Shown here piece by piece: positions 8,113-16,484 of a stretch of 64,000 nucleotides of DNA. Made by a program: the position numbers and the translations under genes. Origin of the DNA: Fulverythrobacter ferritrahens (GTDB lineage: Bacteria; Pseudomonadota; Alphaproteobacteria; Sphingomonadales; Sphingomonadaceae). The number at the start of each line of letters is the position of its first letter. Positions within the stretch are counted from its first letter, which is position 1. The notes under the pieces are model-generated. The model did not search any database. It had not been told where the DNA came from and saw nothing but the letters and a program-made list of their open reading frames with translations. The stretch is from the NCBI RefSeq assembly GCF_020539485.1, contig NZ_JACDXU010000001.1, positions 496,001-560,000 of the forward strand. Direction: 5' to 3'.

Positions 8113-8850
8113 ATGGCGGGAAAACAACGTATCGACCAATTGCTGGTGGCGCGAGGACTGGCGGAGAGCCGCGCAAGGGCGCAGGCGCTGGTGATGGCGG
8201 GCCTTGTCTATCTGGGCGATGCCAAGGTTCCGAAGCCCGGCCAGCAAGTGGCGGAAGACGCCGAAATCAGTGTGCGTGGGCGCGATCATCCGTGGGTCAG
8301 TCGGGGCGGGATCAAACTGGCCCATGCGATCGAGCATTTCGGGCTCGACCCTGCGGGCGCGGTAGCGATGGATATTGGCAGCTCGACTGGCGGTTTCACC
8401 GATGTCCTGCTGAGCAAGGGGGCACAGCGAGTCTTCGCGGTCGATTCGGGCACTAACCAGCTGGCGTGGAAATTGCGGCAGGACCCGCGTGTGACCGTGC
8501 TGGAACAGACCAGCGCCCGCATCCTGACGCCCGAGCAGATTGACGCGCCATGCAACTGGGTGGTGTGCGACGCCAGCTTCATTTCCCTGCACAAGGTGCT
8601 GGAAGTGCCGCTGAAGCTGGCCGCGCCACAATGCCGCCTCGTGGCCCTGATCAAGCCGCAATTCGAGGTGGGCAAGGGCGAGGTCGGCAAGGGCGGGGTC
8701 GTGCGCGATCCCGTGCTGCACCAGCGGGTTTGCGATGAAGTGCGCGAATGGCTTGTAGGCGAAGGCTGGCGGATAGACGGCATTGTCGAGAGCCCGATCA
8801 CCGGGCCTGAGGGCAATGTGGAATTCCTCATCTCGGCCGAGCGGGGCTGA
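8113..8850 (+). CDS. tlyA: TlyA-family rRNA 2'-O-methyltransferase
   Basis: The 245-residue protein has an S4 RNA-binding domain at residues 4-65 (RIDQLLVARGLAESRARAQALVMAG) and an FtsJ-like methyltransferase domain from about 80, with the SAM motif MDIGSSTGGFTDVLL. Further motifs are VDSGTNQLAWKLR, CDASFISLHKVL, ALIKPQFE and the C-terminal SPITGPEGNVEFL. Family members methylate ribosomal RNA riboses and were long labelled hemolysin A. The ATG at 8113 follows a short spacer from the divergent lipoprotein gene. Confidence 0.9.
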   Translation: MAGKQRIDQLLVARGLAESRARAQALVMAGLVYLGDAKVPKPGQQVAEDAEISVRGRDHPWVSRGGIKLAHAIEHFGLDPAGAVAMDIGSSTGGFTDVLLSKGAQRVFAVDSGTNQLAWKLRQDPRVTVLEQTSARILTPEQIDAPCNWVVCDASFISLHKVLEVPLKLAAPQCRLVALIKPQFEVGKGEVGKGGVVRDPVLHQRVCDEVREWLVGEGWRIDGIVESPITGPEGNVEFLISAERG

Positions 8851-8986
8851 CCGGCTCGCCGCAAGGATTTGTCCGCGCAGGGATTTTTCCGCACTTCGCC
8901 CCGCTTTGACACTGTTCCAACGCATGTGATTGCCCCTTTGCCTGGGGATCGCCAATATCCTGCAGAACGAATCGCTCGGAGTTGGC

Positions 8987-9541
8987 ATGACCGTTCTCGC
9001 CTCGCGCGCGCAGCTGAGGGCAAGTTTCTTCCGCTGGGCGCTGTTTTTCGTACCCGTGGTTCTGCTGCTGGGTTTCCTGTCGGGTGCGGCTTCCGGTTCG
9101 GGGGCGGAGAACCCGTGGTTTGCCGCTCTGGAAAAACCGGCGCTCTATCCGCCGCCTGTAACCTTTCCCGTGGTGTGGAGCGTCCTTTACGCCCTGATGG
9201 GGCTGGCGGCTGCGCTGGTCGCATCGGCCTGGGGCGCAAGGGGCAGGGGGGGGGCGTTGGTGATGTTCCTCATCCAGCTCGCGCTCAACCTCGCATGGTC
9301 GCCAGTGTTCTTCGGTCTGCATGAAATGCGCTGGGCGCTCTATCTGCTGGGCGTGATCGACGTGGCGGTGCTGCTCACGCTGGTGCTGTTCTGGCGGGTG
9401 CGCTGGCAGGCAGGGGTGCTGCTGCTGCCCTATCTGGCCTGGGTATGCTTCGCCACCGCGCTGAATTATCAGCTGCTGGAACTGAACCCCCATGCCAATG
9501 GCACGGATTATTCGGGCGCCGTGCAACGGATCGAACTCTGA
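8987..9541 (+). CDS. tspO: TspO/MBR family membrane protein
   Basis: A five-helix inner or outer membrane protein that binds porphyrins and related tetrapyrroles and acts as an oxygen or stress sensor in alphaproteobacteria. The ATG at 8987 (GGAG upstream) gives 184 residues. Family signatures are all present: WFAALEKPALYPPPVTFPVVW after helix 1, YALMGLAAALV, NLAWSPVFFGL and PYLAWVCFATALNYQLLELN. The N-terminal 20 residues precede helix 1 and are slightly longer than usual. It is followed 38 bp later by the ubiK-like gene. Confidence 0.9.
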   Translation: MTVLASRAQLRASFFRWALFFVPVVLLLGFLSGAASGSGAENPWFAALEKPALYPPPVTFPVVWSVLYALMGLAAALVASAWGARGRGGALVMFLIQLALNLAWSPVFFGLHEMRWALYLLGVIDVAVLLTLVLFWRVRWQAGVLLLPYLAWVCFATALNYQLLELNPHANGTDYSGAVQRIEL

Positions 9542-9578
9542 TCTTGCACAGTGCTTCGCACAGGACCAAATAGGCGCC

Positions 9579-9827
9579 ATGCAAAGCGATAATCCCATGG
9601 TCTCCGACTTCGTCAAGCTGATGAACAGCGCCGCCGGCACCTTTGCGGGCATGACCCGCGAGGCGCGCGATGCCGCCCGGGAACGGGTGAAGGGCGCGAT
9701 GGGCGGCTTCGACTTCGTCTCGCGCGAGGAGTTCGACGCTGTAAAAATAATGGCCGCCAGGGCCCGGGAAGAAAACGAAAAACTGGCGGAGCGAATTGCT
9801 GCGCTGGAGGCCAAGCTCAACAAGTGA
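9579..9827 (+). CDS. ubiK: UbiK-family accessory factor (BMFP coiled-coil protein)
   Basis: A small protein of 82 residues from ATG 9579 that matches the UbiK/YqiC family, an assembly or lipid-binding factor for aerobic ubiquinone synthesis in proteobacteria. The amphipathic N-terminal half reads MVSDFVKLMNSAAGTFAGM. The family-typical FVSREEFDAVKIMAARAREEN is followed by a predicted coiled coil (LAERIAALEAKLNK). The assignment rests on size and this layout, so the family is confident but the exact role is inferred. Confidence 0.82.
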   Translation: MQSDNPMVSDFVKLMNSAAGTFAGMTREARDAARERVKGAMGGFDFVSREEFDAVKIMAARAREENEKLAERIAALEAKLNK

Positions 9828-9844
9828 GCCGCCTCGTGCATACG

Positions 9845-9871
9845 GCGGACGGGGGAACGCTCCCCCGCCGC
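9845..9871 (+). terminator. GC-rich hairpin after ubiK, possible terminator
   Basis: GCGG-A-CGGGGGA pairs with TCCCCCG-CCGC around a 4-nt loop. The T tract that follows (GGGTTTTAC) is short and 7 nt away, so termination is possible rather than certain. Confidence 0.5.
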
Positions 9872-9900
9872 TGAGGGTTTTACATGCGAAAGGATGCCGC

Positions 9901-10170
9901 ATGTTTACCCAGCTCAACCCTGCAATTCCGCTCCACGTCCTGGGCAAGGGCGATGGCCATGCCTTCGCCGTGATCGATTACGGACAGGAGCACAATCTCA
10001 TCTGGGTCACCGCGATCGACGCCACAGGCGAGGTCTGGTGCGCTCCCAATCCGCGCGTCCGCCTCCAGAAGAACTGGACCATGGGGCGGGCGGAAAATCC
10101 GCTGGTCGCCGCCGCGAAAAGCAAAACCCCGCCCTGTGACGATTGCGTGGATGCACTGTCGCGGCAGTGA
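9901..10170 (+). CDS. Small conserved-type hypothetical protein
   Basis: An 89-residue soluble protein from ATG 9901, preceded by AAAGGA. It reads as a compact folded domain (FAVIDYGQEHNLIWVTAID, GEVWCAPNPRVRLQKNWTMGR) with a short C-terminal CDDC motif. No signal peptide or membrane segment is seen. I do not recognise a function. The clean Shine-Dalgarno, normal composition and fit between neighbours argue that it is a real gene. Confidence 0.7.
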   Translation: MFTQLNPAIPLHVLGKGDGHAFAVIDYGQEHNLIWVTAIDATGEVWCAPNPRVRLQKNWTMGRAENPLVAAAKSKTPPCDDCVDALSRQ

Positions 10171-10182
10171 CAGGCGGCTAGG

Positions 10183-10665
10183 TCAGTCGCGCTTGTCGCT
10201 ACCGGCTGGCGAGGCGTGGTCTTCAGACCCGTGGAGCTTGGCCCACAGTCCTTCCGTACCTGCTTCCTGCGCCTTGTTTACATATTGGGACGCTACCAGC
10301 CAGCCCTTGATCGGGCGCAGGGGCAGGATGCAGCCGGCCAGCATCAGCGGCACGGAAAACACCAGATGCACCCAGAAGGGCGGGTGATAGGCCACTTCCA
10401 GCCAGACCACCACGAACAGCAGCGGGAAGGCCACGATGCACTGGGAGAAGAAGGCCGGGCCGTCATCCGGGGCGGCGAAGCGATAATCCAGCCCGCAGAC
10501 CTCGCATTTGTCTGTCAGCTTCAGCCAGGATTTGAACATGTGCCCTTCGCCGCAGCGCGGGCAGATGCCTTTCCAGCCGGACCGCAAAATCCACTTCAGC
10601 TTGTCGTCCTTGGTCGAACGGGCGGTGTCGGGGGCGGCGTTTTCAGAGCCGTTATTATTGTCCAT
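10183..10665 (-). CDS. DUF983 membrane protein with zinc-ribbon motif
   Basis: A 160-residue protein from ATG 10665. After a polar N-terminus it has two CxxC pairs, CPRCGEGHMF and CEVCGLDYRF, that form a zinc ribbon, then FAAPDDGPAFF, which is diagnostic of DUF983. Two transmembrane helices follow (about 85-105 and 110-130). Its function is not established; DUF983 genes often lie near cytochrome oxidase genes, which is not the case here. It is divergent from recO. Confidence 0.85.
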   Translation of the reverse strand: MDNNNGSENAAPDTARSTKDDKLKWILRSGWKGICPRCGEGHMFKSWLKLTDKCEVCGLDYRFAAPDDGPAFFSQCIVAFPLLFVVVWLEVAYHPPFWVHLVFSVPLMLAGCILPLRPIKGWLVASQYVNKAQEAGTEGLWAKLHGSEDHASPAGSDKRD

Positions 10666-10763
10666 GCGCGCGCCATACACGTTAACGCGCCCTATTCCGA
10701 CAGGACAAACTGTCCAATTGCGAAAGATTTGTATGCGGCTCTCAGCCTGCCTAGAGAAGAGCC

Positions 10764-11366
10764 ATGCAAATTCGTGCCCAGGCGATCCTCTGCGCGGCCC
10801 GTCCGCATGGCGAAACGGCGGTGATCGCGCGGTTGCTCACGGCCGAACACGGGCTGGTGGCGGGCTATGTCGCCGGGGGCCGGGGGCGCACGCTGCGCCC
10901 GGTGATGATCCCCGGCAATGCTCTGGACATTGAACTGCGCTGGAAGTCCGAAACGCAATTGCCTTTCGCCCGGCTGGAACTGGTGCAGAGCAGGGGACCC
11001 TGGCTGTCGGAGCCACTGCCTGCCGCCGCGATCCAGTGGGCCTGCGCGCTGACGGCCTCGGCCTTGCCGGAGCGGCAGGCCTATCCCTCCCTTTATGAGG
11101 CGCTCGGCGGATTGCTCGATGCTATATGCCACGCCCCCTCGGCGCGCGGCTGGGCAGGGGCCATGGCCGCCTATGAGGCGCTGGTGCTGCGCGAGCTTGG
11201 CTATGGTGGAGGCGGACCGCCCCGCAGCGAGACTCTGGCCGAGGCACTGGCGGCGTTGGATTCACTTTCCGACCCGATCGAACGCTACCTGCTTGCCGAC
11301 AGGCGCGGCGATGTTATGGCGGCGCGCGCGATTCTGCGGGACAGACTAGGGCGAATTGAAAAATGA
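10764..11366 (+). CDS. recO: DNA repair protein RecO
   Basis: Recombination mediator that helps RecR load RecA onto SSB-coated single-stranded DNA. The 200-residue product has the N-terminal OB domain ([22 protein letters not shown], then [13 protein letters not shown]) and the helical C-terminal domain ([28 protein letters not shown]). It is shorter than E. coli RecO (242), as is common in sphingomonads, and lacks an obvious zinc cluster. Its stop overlaps the leuB ATG by 4 bp (ATGA), so translation is probably coupled. Confidence 0.88.
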   Translation: MQIRAQAILCAARPHGETAVIARLLTAEHGLVAGYVAGGRGRTLRPVMIPGNALDIELRWKSETQLPFARLELVQSRGPWLSEPLPAAAIQWACALTASALPERQAYPSLYEALGGLLDAICHAPSARGWAGAMAAYEALVLRELGYGGGGPPRSETLAEALAALDSLSDPIERYLLADRRGDVMAARAILRDRLGRIEK

Positions 11367-12421
11367 AGATTGCAGTTCTCGCCGGTGACGGCATCGGTCC
11401 GGAGATCATGGAGCAGGCACTGGCCGTGCTCGATGCACTGGCACTGCCGGGCGTTGAACTGCTGCACGGCGATGTAGGTGGTATCGGTTACAAGAAGCAC
11501 GGCCACCCGCTTCCGCCCGAGACGCTGGACATGGCCAAGGCTGCTGATGCGGTGCTGTTCGGCGCGGTGGGCGATCCTTCCTGCGACAATCTGGAGCGTC
11601 ACCTGCGCCCCGAACAGGCGATTCTGGGCCTGCGTCAGGCGCTGACCCTGTTCGCCAATCTGCGCCCGGCAACCCTGTTCCCCGGCCTGGAGGACATGTC
11701 GGCCCTGCGCCCCGAAGTGGCGCGGCAGATCGATCTGCTGATCGTGCGCGAGTTGAATGGTGACGTCTATTTTGGCGAGAAGGGAATGCGCACCCTGCAT
11801 GACGGGCGCCGCCAGGGTTACGATTTCATGTCCTATGCCGAGGATGAGGTGGAGCGGATCGCCCATGTCGGTTTCCGCGCCGCACAGGGCCGGAAAGGCA
11901 AACTCTGCAGCGTGGACAAGGCCAATGTGCTGGAAACCAGCCAGCTGTGGCGCGACGTGGTGATCGAAGTCGCCAAGCAATATCCCGATGTGGAACTGAG
12001 CCACATGTATGTGGACAATGCCGCGATGCAGCTGGTGCGCAATCCCGGCCAGTTCGACGTGATCGTTACCGGCAATCTGTTCGGCGATATTCTTTCCGAT
12101 CAGGCCAGCATGTGCGTCGGCTCCATTGGCCTGCTCGCCAGCGCCTCGCTGGGCGAGAAGCAGACCGCCTATGGCACCAAGGGCCTCTATGAGCCGATCC
12201 ATGGCAGCGCGCCCGATATTGCGGGGCAGGGCAAGGCCAATCCGATGGCCATGATCCTGTCGCTGGCGATGTTGCTGCGTCACTCGCTGGGGCTGGAAGC
12301 CGAAGCCGCCCGCGTGGAAGCCGCCGTGGCCAAGGCGCTGGCCGATGGCGTGAAGGGCGCCGATCTGGGCGGCACCGCAAGCACTGCCGAAATCGGCGCG
12401 GCAGTGCTGGAACGGCTCTGA
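11363..12421 (+). CDS. leuB: 3-isopropylmalate dehydrogenase
   Basis: NAD-dependent oxidative decarboxylation of 3-isopropylmalate in leucine synthesis. The 352 residues show GDGIGPEIM at the N-terminus, the substrate loop [12 protein letters not shown], the metal site [14 protein letters not shown] and the cofactor loop [19 protein letters not shown]. Length matches the family. It starts inside the recO stop codon and is followed 10 bp later by the glycosyltransferase gene. Confidence 0.95.
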   Translation: MKIAVLAGDGIGPEIMEQALAVLDALALPGVELLHGDVGGIGYKKHGHPLPPETLDMAKAADAVLFGAVGDPSCDNLERHLRPEQAILGLRQALTLFANLRPATLFPGLEDMSALRPEVARQIDLLIVRELNGDVYFGEKGMRTLHDGRRQGYDFMSYAEDEVERIAHVGFRAAQGRKGKLCSVDKANVLETSQLWRDVVIEVAKQYPDVELSHMYVDNAAMQLVRNPGQFDVIVTGNLFGDILSDQASMCVGSIGLLASASLGEKQTAYGTKGLYEPIHGSAPDIAGQGKANPMAMILSLAMLLRHSLGLEAEAARVEAAVAKALADGVKGADLGGTASTAEIGAAVLERL

Positions 12422-12431
12422 GCCTGCCCGC

Positions 12432-13556
12432 ATGACTCTGCGCCTTGCTGTTATTCTGCCGACCTACAATGAGCGCAAGAATTTGCGCCCTCTGGTCGTG
12501 CGCCTGGATGCGGCGCTGCAGGGGATCGAATGGGAAGCGGTGATCGTTGACGATCACAGCCCCGATGGCACCGCCGATGAAGCGCGCGCCATCTCGCTGG
12601 AAGATCCGCGCATCCGCGTGATCGAGCGTTTCGGCCGACGCGGGCTGGCCAGTGCCGCTATCGAGGGCATGTGCGCCACTGCCGCCCCGGTCGTGGCTGT
12701 GATGGATGCCGACCATCAGCACGATCCGGCCCTGTTGCCCGGCATGCTGGAAGCGGTGGAGAGCGGGGATTACGATCTCGCTTACGCTTCCCGCTTCTGC
12801 GAAGGAGCCAGCACCGAAGCGTGGAACCGGCCGGACCGGGTGAAAGCCTCCGGTTTCGCCAACAGCCTGGCCCGCCGGGTGACCGGCGTGGAACTGACCG
12901 ACCCGATGAGCGGGTATTTCATGCTGCGCGCCGAAACCTTGCGCACGGATGCCAATCGCCTTTCGGGCGTGGGCTTCAAGATTCTGCTCGACATCCTCGC
13001 CACGGTGGATCGTCCGTTGCGGATCAAGGAATTCCCCCTCTCCTTCGCCGCCCGCGCCGAGGGTGAAAGCAAGCTGGACCGCACCGTAGTGTTCGAATTT
13101 CTCGTTGGCCTCTACGACAAATGGCTGGGCCGCATCATTCCCACCCGCTTTGCCCTGTTCGGCACGATCGGTGCGGCGGGCGTGGTGGTGCATATGGCCG
13201 TTTTGGCCACTTTCCTGCATTTCGCCGGGGGTGACGGTTTCGTCTTCGGGCGCTGGATCACCGAATTCGACGTGGGGCAGACGGTGGCGTCCATCGTGGC
13301 CATGACGTTCAACTTCGTGCTCAACAATTCGCTGACCTATGCCGACAAGCGGCTGGCGGGCGCTGGCCCGCTGCTGCGGGGCTGGCTGCGTTTTGCCCTG
13401 ACCTGTTCAGTGGGGATGCTGGCCAATATCGGCGTGGCTGCCGTGCTGGTGCGTTCGGGTTTCCATGCCTATCCCGCCGCGATCGTGGGCATTCTGGTCG
13501 GGTCGGTGTGGAACTATGCGCTGTCCAGCCGCTTCGTCTGGGGCCGCTTCAAGTAA
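12432..13556 (+). CDS. Polyprenol-phosphate glycosyltransferase (GT2) fused to a GtrA domain
   Basis: A 374-residue two-part protein. Residues 1-230 are a GT2 (dolichol-phosphate mannosyltransferase-like) domain with VIVDDHSPDGTADEA, a VMDADHQHDP metal-binding motif and GVGFKILLDIL. Residues 235-374 hold four predicted helices of the GtrA type, which may help flip or position the lipid-linked sugar. Such proteins charge polyprenyl phosphate with a hexose at the inner membrane. A PMT-family transferase that could use this donor is encoded 1.5 kb downstream (15095-16372, minus). That pairing is inferred. Confidence 0.88.
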   Translation: MTLRLAVILPTYNERKNLRPLVVRLDAALQGIEWEAVIVDDHSPDGTADEARAISLEDPRIRVIERFGRRGLASAAIEGMCATAAPVVAVMDADHQHDPALLPGMLEAVESGDYDLAYASRFCEGASTEAWNRPDRVKASGFANSLARRVTGVELTDPMSGYFMLRAETLRTDANRLSGVGFKILLDILATVDRPLRIKEFPLSFAARAEGESKLDRTVVFEFLVGLYDKWLGRIIPTRFALFGTIGAAGVVVHMAVLATFLHFAGGDGFVFGRWITEFDVGQTVASIVAMTFNFVLNNSLTYADKRLAGAGPLLRGWLRFALTCSVGMLANIGVAAVLVRSGFHAYPAAIVGILVGSVWNYALSSRFVWGRFK

Positions 13557-13673
13557 GCTCTGCGCGGCGGCGAGCCGTTGGGCCCGCCCGATGGGCCGGG
13601 GAACGACCGAGCCCGCCAAGCCGTTGATTTCATGTCGCTGCATGACAGCGCCGTAAGCAACGGAGGCCCTTCA

Positions 13674-13856
13674 ATGTCTTATGTTATCGGCATCGCGATC
13701 CTGCTTCTCGACATCTGGGCGATCCTCAACGTCCTGCAGAGTTCCGCGTCTACCCCGGCAAAACTCGCCTGGTCGGCGGGTATCGTGTTCTTCCCGCTGC
13801 TGGGCCTGATCGTCTGGTATCTGGCCGGGCCGAAGTCCCGCCCCGCTCTCACCTGA
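13674..13856 (+). CDS. PLDc_N-type small membrane protein
   Basis: A 60-residue protein from ATG 13674 after an excellent CGGAGG site. It has two transmembrane helices (SYVIGIAILLLDIWAILNVL and AGIVFFPLLGLIVWYLAGP) and matches the PLDc_N (phospholipase D N-terminal-like) small membrane proteins, known otherwise as cardiolipin synthase N-terminal anchors. It stands alone, with no phospholipase domain. Its role is unknown. Confidence 0.8.
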   Translation: MSYVIGIAILLLDIWAILNVLQSSASTPAKLAWSAGIVFFPLLGLIVWYLAGPKSRPALT

Positions 13857-13868
13857 TGCGCTGTTCCA

Positions 13869-14462
13869 CTATCGGGGCGTAGGCACATCGAAGGCCTGCG
13901 CCCCTTCGCGGTCGAGATGGGCAATCAGTACCTTGACCGCCCAGACGGACGCCTCCGCCGCATCTGTTCCATCTAGATCCCATTGGTCGCGCATTTCCCG
14001 CCAGGCGAGACCAGTGCAGAGCAATTGCATGGCTGCATGAGCCTTGCGCGCCTGATCTTCGCCCAGATGCTTCGTATGCGGGCCGAAGATGGCATTATAG
14101 GCGGCGATCCGTTCCTGCTTCATTTCCAGACGCATCTGCCGCCCTTCGGGACTGGCGGAGGCGACTGTCATCACGGCGGCCTGACGGTCGAATTTCTCGA
14201 AAGTCTGGCGCAATTCCCAAGCGAGCAGATCGTGCAGATTGCGCGGCATCCCGCCGGGCGGGGAGAGCAGGCCCCACAGCCGCTTCCGCAGCGCGACCTG
14301 ATCGGGATAGCGCCGATAGACGGTGCGGCGAGAAACGCCAGATATGGTCGCCACCGCGTCGTGAGTCAGACGTGCACCTTCTGCCGCCAGTTGCAGCAGC
14401 GCCTCGTCGATCCGCTCGTCGTTAGTGGCAGGCTTTTCCTGCATGGTTCCGTCTTCGGTCAT
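13869..14462 (-). CDS. TetR-family transcriptional regulator
   Basis: A 197-residue protein with an N-terminal helix-turn-helix (about 17-60): ALLQLAAEGARLTHDAVATI, then SGVSRRTVYRRYPDQVALR. The C-terminal part is helical and would bind an unknown ligand. It is divergent from the VOC-like gene at 14578, and a large palindrome fills the spacer, so it probably represses both itself and that gene. The start at 14462 lacks a good Shine-Dalgarno; ATG 14444 is an alternative six residues in. Confidence 0.88.
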   Translation of the reverse strand: MTEDGTMQEKPATNDERIDEALLQLAAEGARLTHDAVATISGVSRRTVYRRYPDQVALRKRLWGLLSPPGGMPRNLHDLLAWELRQTFEKFDRQAAVMTVASASPEGRQMRLEMKQERIAAYNAIFGPHTKHLGEDQARKAHAAMQLLCTGLAWREMRDQWDLDGTDAAEASVWAVKVLIAHLDREGAQAFDVPTPR

Positions 14463-14479
14463 GGCGGGCCCCTGCCACG

Positions 14480-14522
14480 TGGCACAAAATGTGTCAAATT
14501 ATCGTTGACACATTTTGTGCCA
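14480..14522. promoter_or_regulatory. Double TetR operator (18-bp perfect inverted repeat)
   Basis: Arms 14480-14497 and 14505-14522 are exact reverse complements over 18 bp with a 7-bp spacer. Each arm is itself a near-palindrome, GRCACA-N3-TGTGYC, so the site offers two dimer-sized operators. The right arm begins with TTGACA, a perfect -35 hexamer. It lies between the tetR start and the VOC-like gene. Confidence 0.8.
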
Positions 14523-14577
14523 TAATTCAGATGGCCTGCCATCGAGTCGTCAAACGGGCTCAATGGGGAGAACTGGA

Positions 14578-15063
14578 ATGCTGTTTCATCTTTCGATCGA
14601 TGCGCGCGATCCGCGCCATGTTGCCTCCGTCATTGCCGAACTGTTCGGTGGTGGCACGATCACGCCTTTCCCGCCGGTGAGCGAGGGCAGCTGGCTGGCC
14701 ATGGCAGGCGATGATCGCAACACAATGGTGGAAGTCTATCCGCGCGGCACGGTGCTGGAAGAAGTGGCGGGCGATGCCGATGCGGTGGGAAATTTTGACG
14801 CTGACGCTGAAAAACTGCGTGGCTTTTCAACCCATTTCGCCATGGGCACACGCCTGTCGCGTGAAGAGGTGATGGACATCGCCGCGCGAGAGAACTGGCC
14901 GGCGAAATATCGCAGCCGGGCCGCGATGTTCGGCGTGATCGAAATGTGGATCGAGGGCGACCGGATGATCGAGGTGCTCACCCAGGACATGCAGGCGGAA
15001 TATCTCGCCAGCATGACTGTGAGCAACTGGACCGGTTTTCTGACCGCTCACGCCCCGGCCTGA
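14578..15063 (+). CDS. VOC/glyoxalase-like protein, probable TetR target
   Basis: The ATG at 14578, with GGGGAG upstream, gives 161 residues. The opening MLFHLSIDARDPRHVASVI resembles a VOC-fold half-domain and is followed by FGGGTITPFPPVSEG, MVEVYPRG, FSTHFAMG and IEMWIEGDRMIEVLTQ. No metal ligands can be assigned with certainty. It is divergent from the TetR gene across the double operator, so it is likely induced by whatever ligand that repressor binds. Function is unknown. Confidence 0.7.
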   Translation: MLFHLSIDARDPRHVASVIAELFGGGTITPFPPVSEGSWLAMAGDDRNTMVEVYPRGTVLEEVAGDADAVGNFDADAEKLRGFSTHFAMGTRLSREEVMDIAARENWPAKYRSRAAMFGVIEMWIEGDRMIEVLTQDMQAEYLASMTVSNWTGFLTAHAPA

Positions 15064-15094
15064 TTTCCTCCGTCCGGTTCCGGCGTAAGCCGGA

Positions 15095-16372
15095 TCACCG
15101 CCAGCTCTTCAGCCACATCCAATATTCATAGGAATAGGGGCCGGAGAGCCTGGCGGAGGAGATGATCGGGTAGAATACCACGAATACCGCCACGGCGAGC
15201 GAGAGCCCCGCCAATGCGGTTTTCTTCCAGCCAGCCTTCCACAGATCGTCCAGTGCCACGGCCAGCGCGCCCAGCAGGAAGCAGCTGGGCAGGAAATAGT
15301 GGTAATAGAACTGGATCGGCTTGGGCGCGATGATCCACATGCCAAGCGTCACGCCATAAAGCACTGCCATGGAAAGCGCGGCGATGTTCTTGCGAACCAC
15401 GCCCGCATAGGCGCACCACGCCACGGCAAACAGGCCCGCGATCATGGAGAAGGGATTGCCCAGCATCACCACGCCGCGCTGGGCGCCGTCCACCTTGTCA
15501 TAAAGATACCAGATCGCCCGCCAGTCGATCACCCAGTGATACCAGCGGCTCATATAGGGATGTGGCTTGATGGTCTGCTGCTGCAGTTCCCACATCTTCT
15601 GGTGGTATTCCCAATATCCACCTATGGTCAGCGGGTTCTTGGCGTAGAAGAATACGGGCCAGAACGTGGCGAGATAGACCAGCACAGGCAGCGCGCCCAG
15701 CCAGAGGCCTGCTTCGATCAGCGAGATGCCCCGGATCGGCCCGACATTGGTGGCCGTGAGAAAGCGCGGCCCGGCTTCCTTCAGGCGGATGGCCAGGAAT
15801 GCGAGGCCCGGTACCATCAGCACCGGCGCGGCGTTCCACTTGCTGCCCAGCGCCAGCCCCATGAAGATGCCTGCCAGAATCAGCCGCCAGCGCGCCTGCC
15901 CGGGCACGCGTACGGCACCTGCCACCATCCATAGGGCCAGGATGGCGAAGGCCACCATGAAGATGTCCAGCATGGCGATGCGGGACTGGATGAACAGGAT
16001 GAAACCCGTGGCGAGCAGGATGCCGCTGGCGATCGTCGTGAAGCGCGAGGCGGAGGCGAACCACATGCCGCGCATGAAGGCGAACAGGGTGGCGACCCCT
16101 GCGATGGCGGGCATGACGCGCCACGACCACGGATGATCCCCGAACAGGGCGATGCTCAGAGCGATCAGTTCCTTGCCCAGCAGCGGATGTTCGCGATTGG
16201 TGATGTGATCGAATGTGGCGAGAATGCGCGCGGCGGGCACATAATGCACCTCGTCGAAATAGATACGCGAAGGCGTGCCCAGTCGCCAGAAGACGAGGGT
16301 TGCGAAAGCGAGAGTGATAATCGCGCACCAGCCAAGTGGATCGCGAACATTTGCCTGAGGCCGGGTCATCAT
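15095..16372 (-). CDS. Membrane glycosyltransferase of the PMT/ArnT (GT39/GT83) type
   Basis: A 425-residue polytopic protein from ATG 16372 (ATG 16369 also possible). The first extracytoplasmic loop carries IYFDEVHYVPAAR, whose acidic pair is the catalytic feature of the family, then NREHPLLGKELIALSI. About ten transmembrane helices follow, with WKTLW-type loops such as SRWYHWVIDWRAIWYL. These enzymes move a sugar from a polyprenyl phosphate donor to protein or lipid in the periplasm. A possible donor synthase is the GT2-GtrA protein at 12432. It is divergent from metZ. Confidence 0.85.
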   Translation of the reverse strand: MMTRPQANVRDPLGWCAIITLAFATLVFWRLGTPSRIYFDEVHYVPAARILATFDHITNREHPLLGKELIALSIALFGDHPWSWRVMPAIAGVATLFAFMRGMWFASASRFTTIASGILLATGFILFIQSRIAMLDIFMVAFAILALWMVAGAVRVPGQARWRLILAGIFMGLALGSKWNAAPVLMVPGLAFLAIRLKEAGPRFLTATNVGPIRGISLIEAGLWLGALPVLVYLATFWPVFFYAKNPLTIGGYWEYHQKMWELQQQTIKPHPYMSRWYHWVIDWRAIWYLYDKVDGAQRGVVMLGNPFSMIAGLFAVAWCAYAGVVRKNIAALSMAVLYGVTLGMWIIAPKPIQFYYHYFLPSCFLLGALAVALDDLWKAGWKKTALAGLSLAVAVFVVFYPIISSARLSGPYSYEYWMWLKSWR

Positions 16373-16484
16373 CGCCGCGCTGGATAGCAGAGCCGTTGGC
16401 GGGAGCAATCGGCTATTCGCGGCTTTGCACCGGCGAACCAAAGCTTGCTTGCCCCGCCGCCCCGGCAGTCCTAAACGCGCCGCC

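Noticed and set aside
16373-16484. Possible SAM riboswitch before metZ
   Set aside because: The 112-bp spacer shows no match to SAM-II or related alphaproteobacterial motifs that I could trace.
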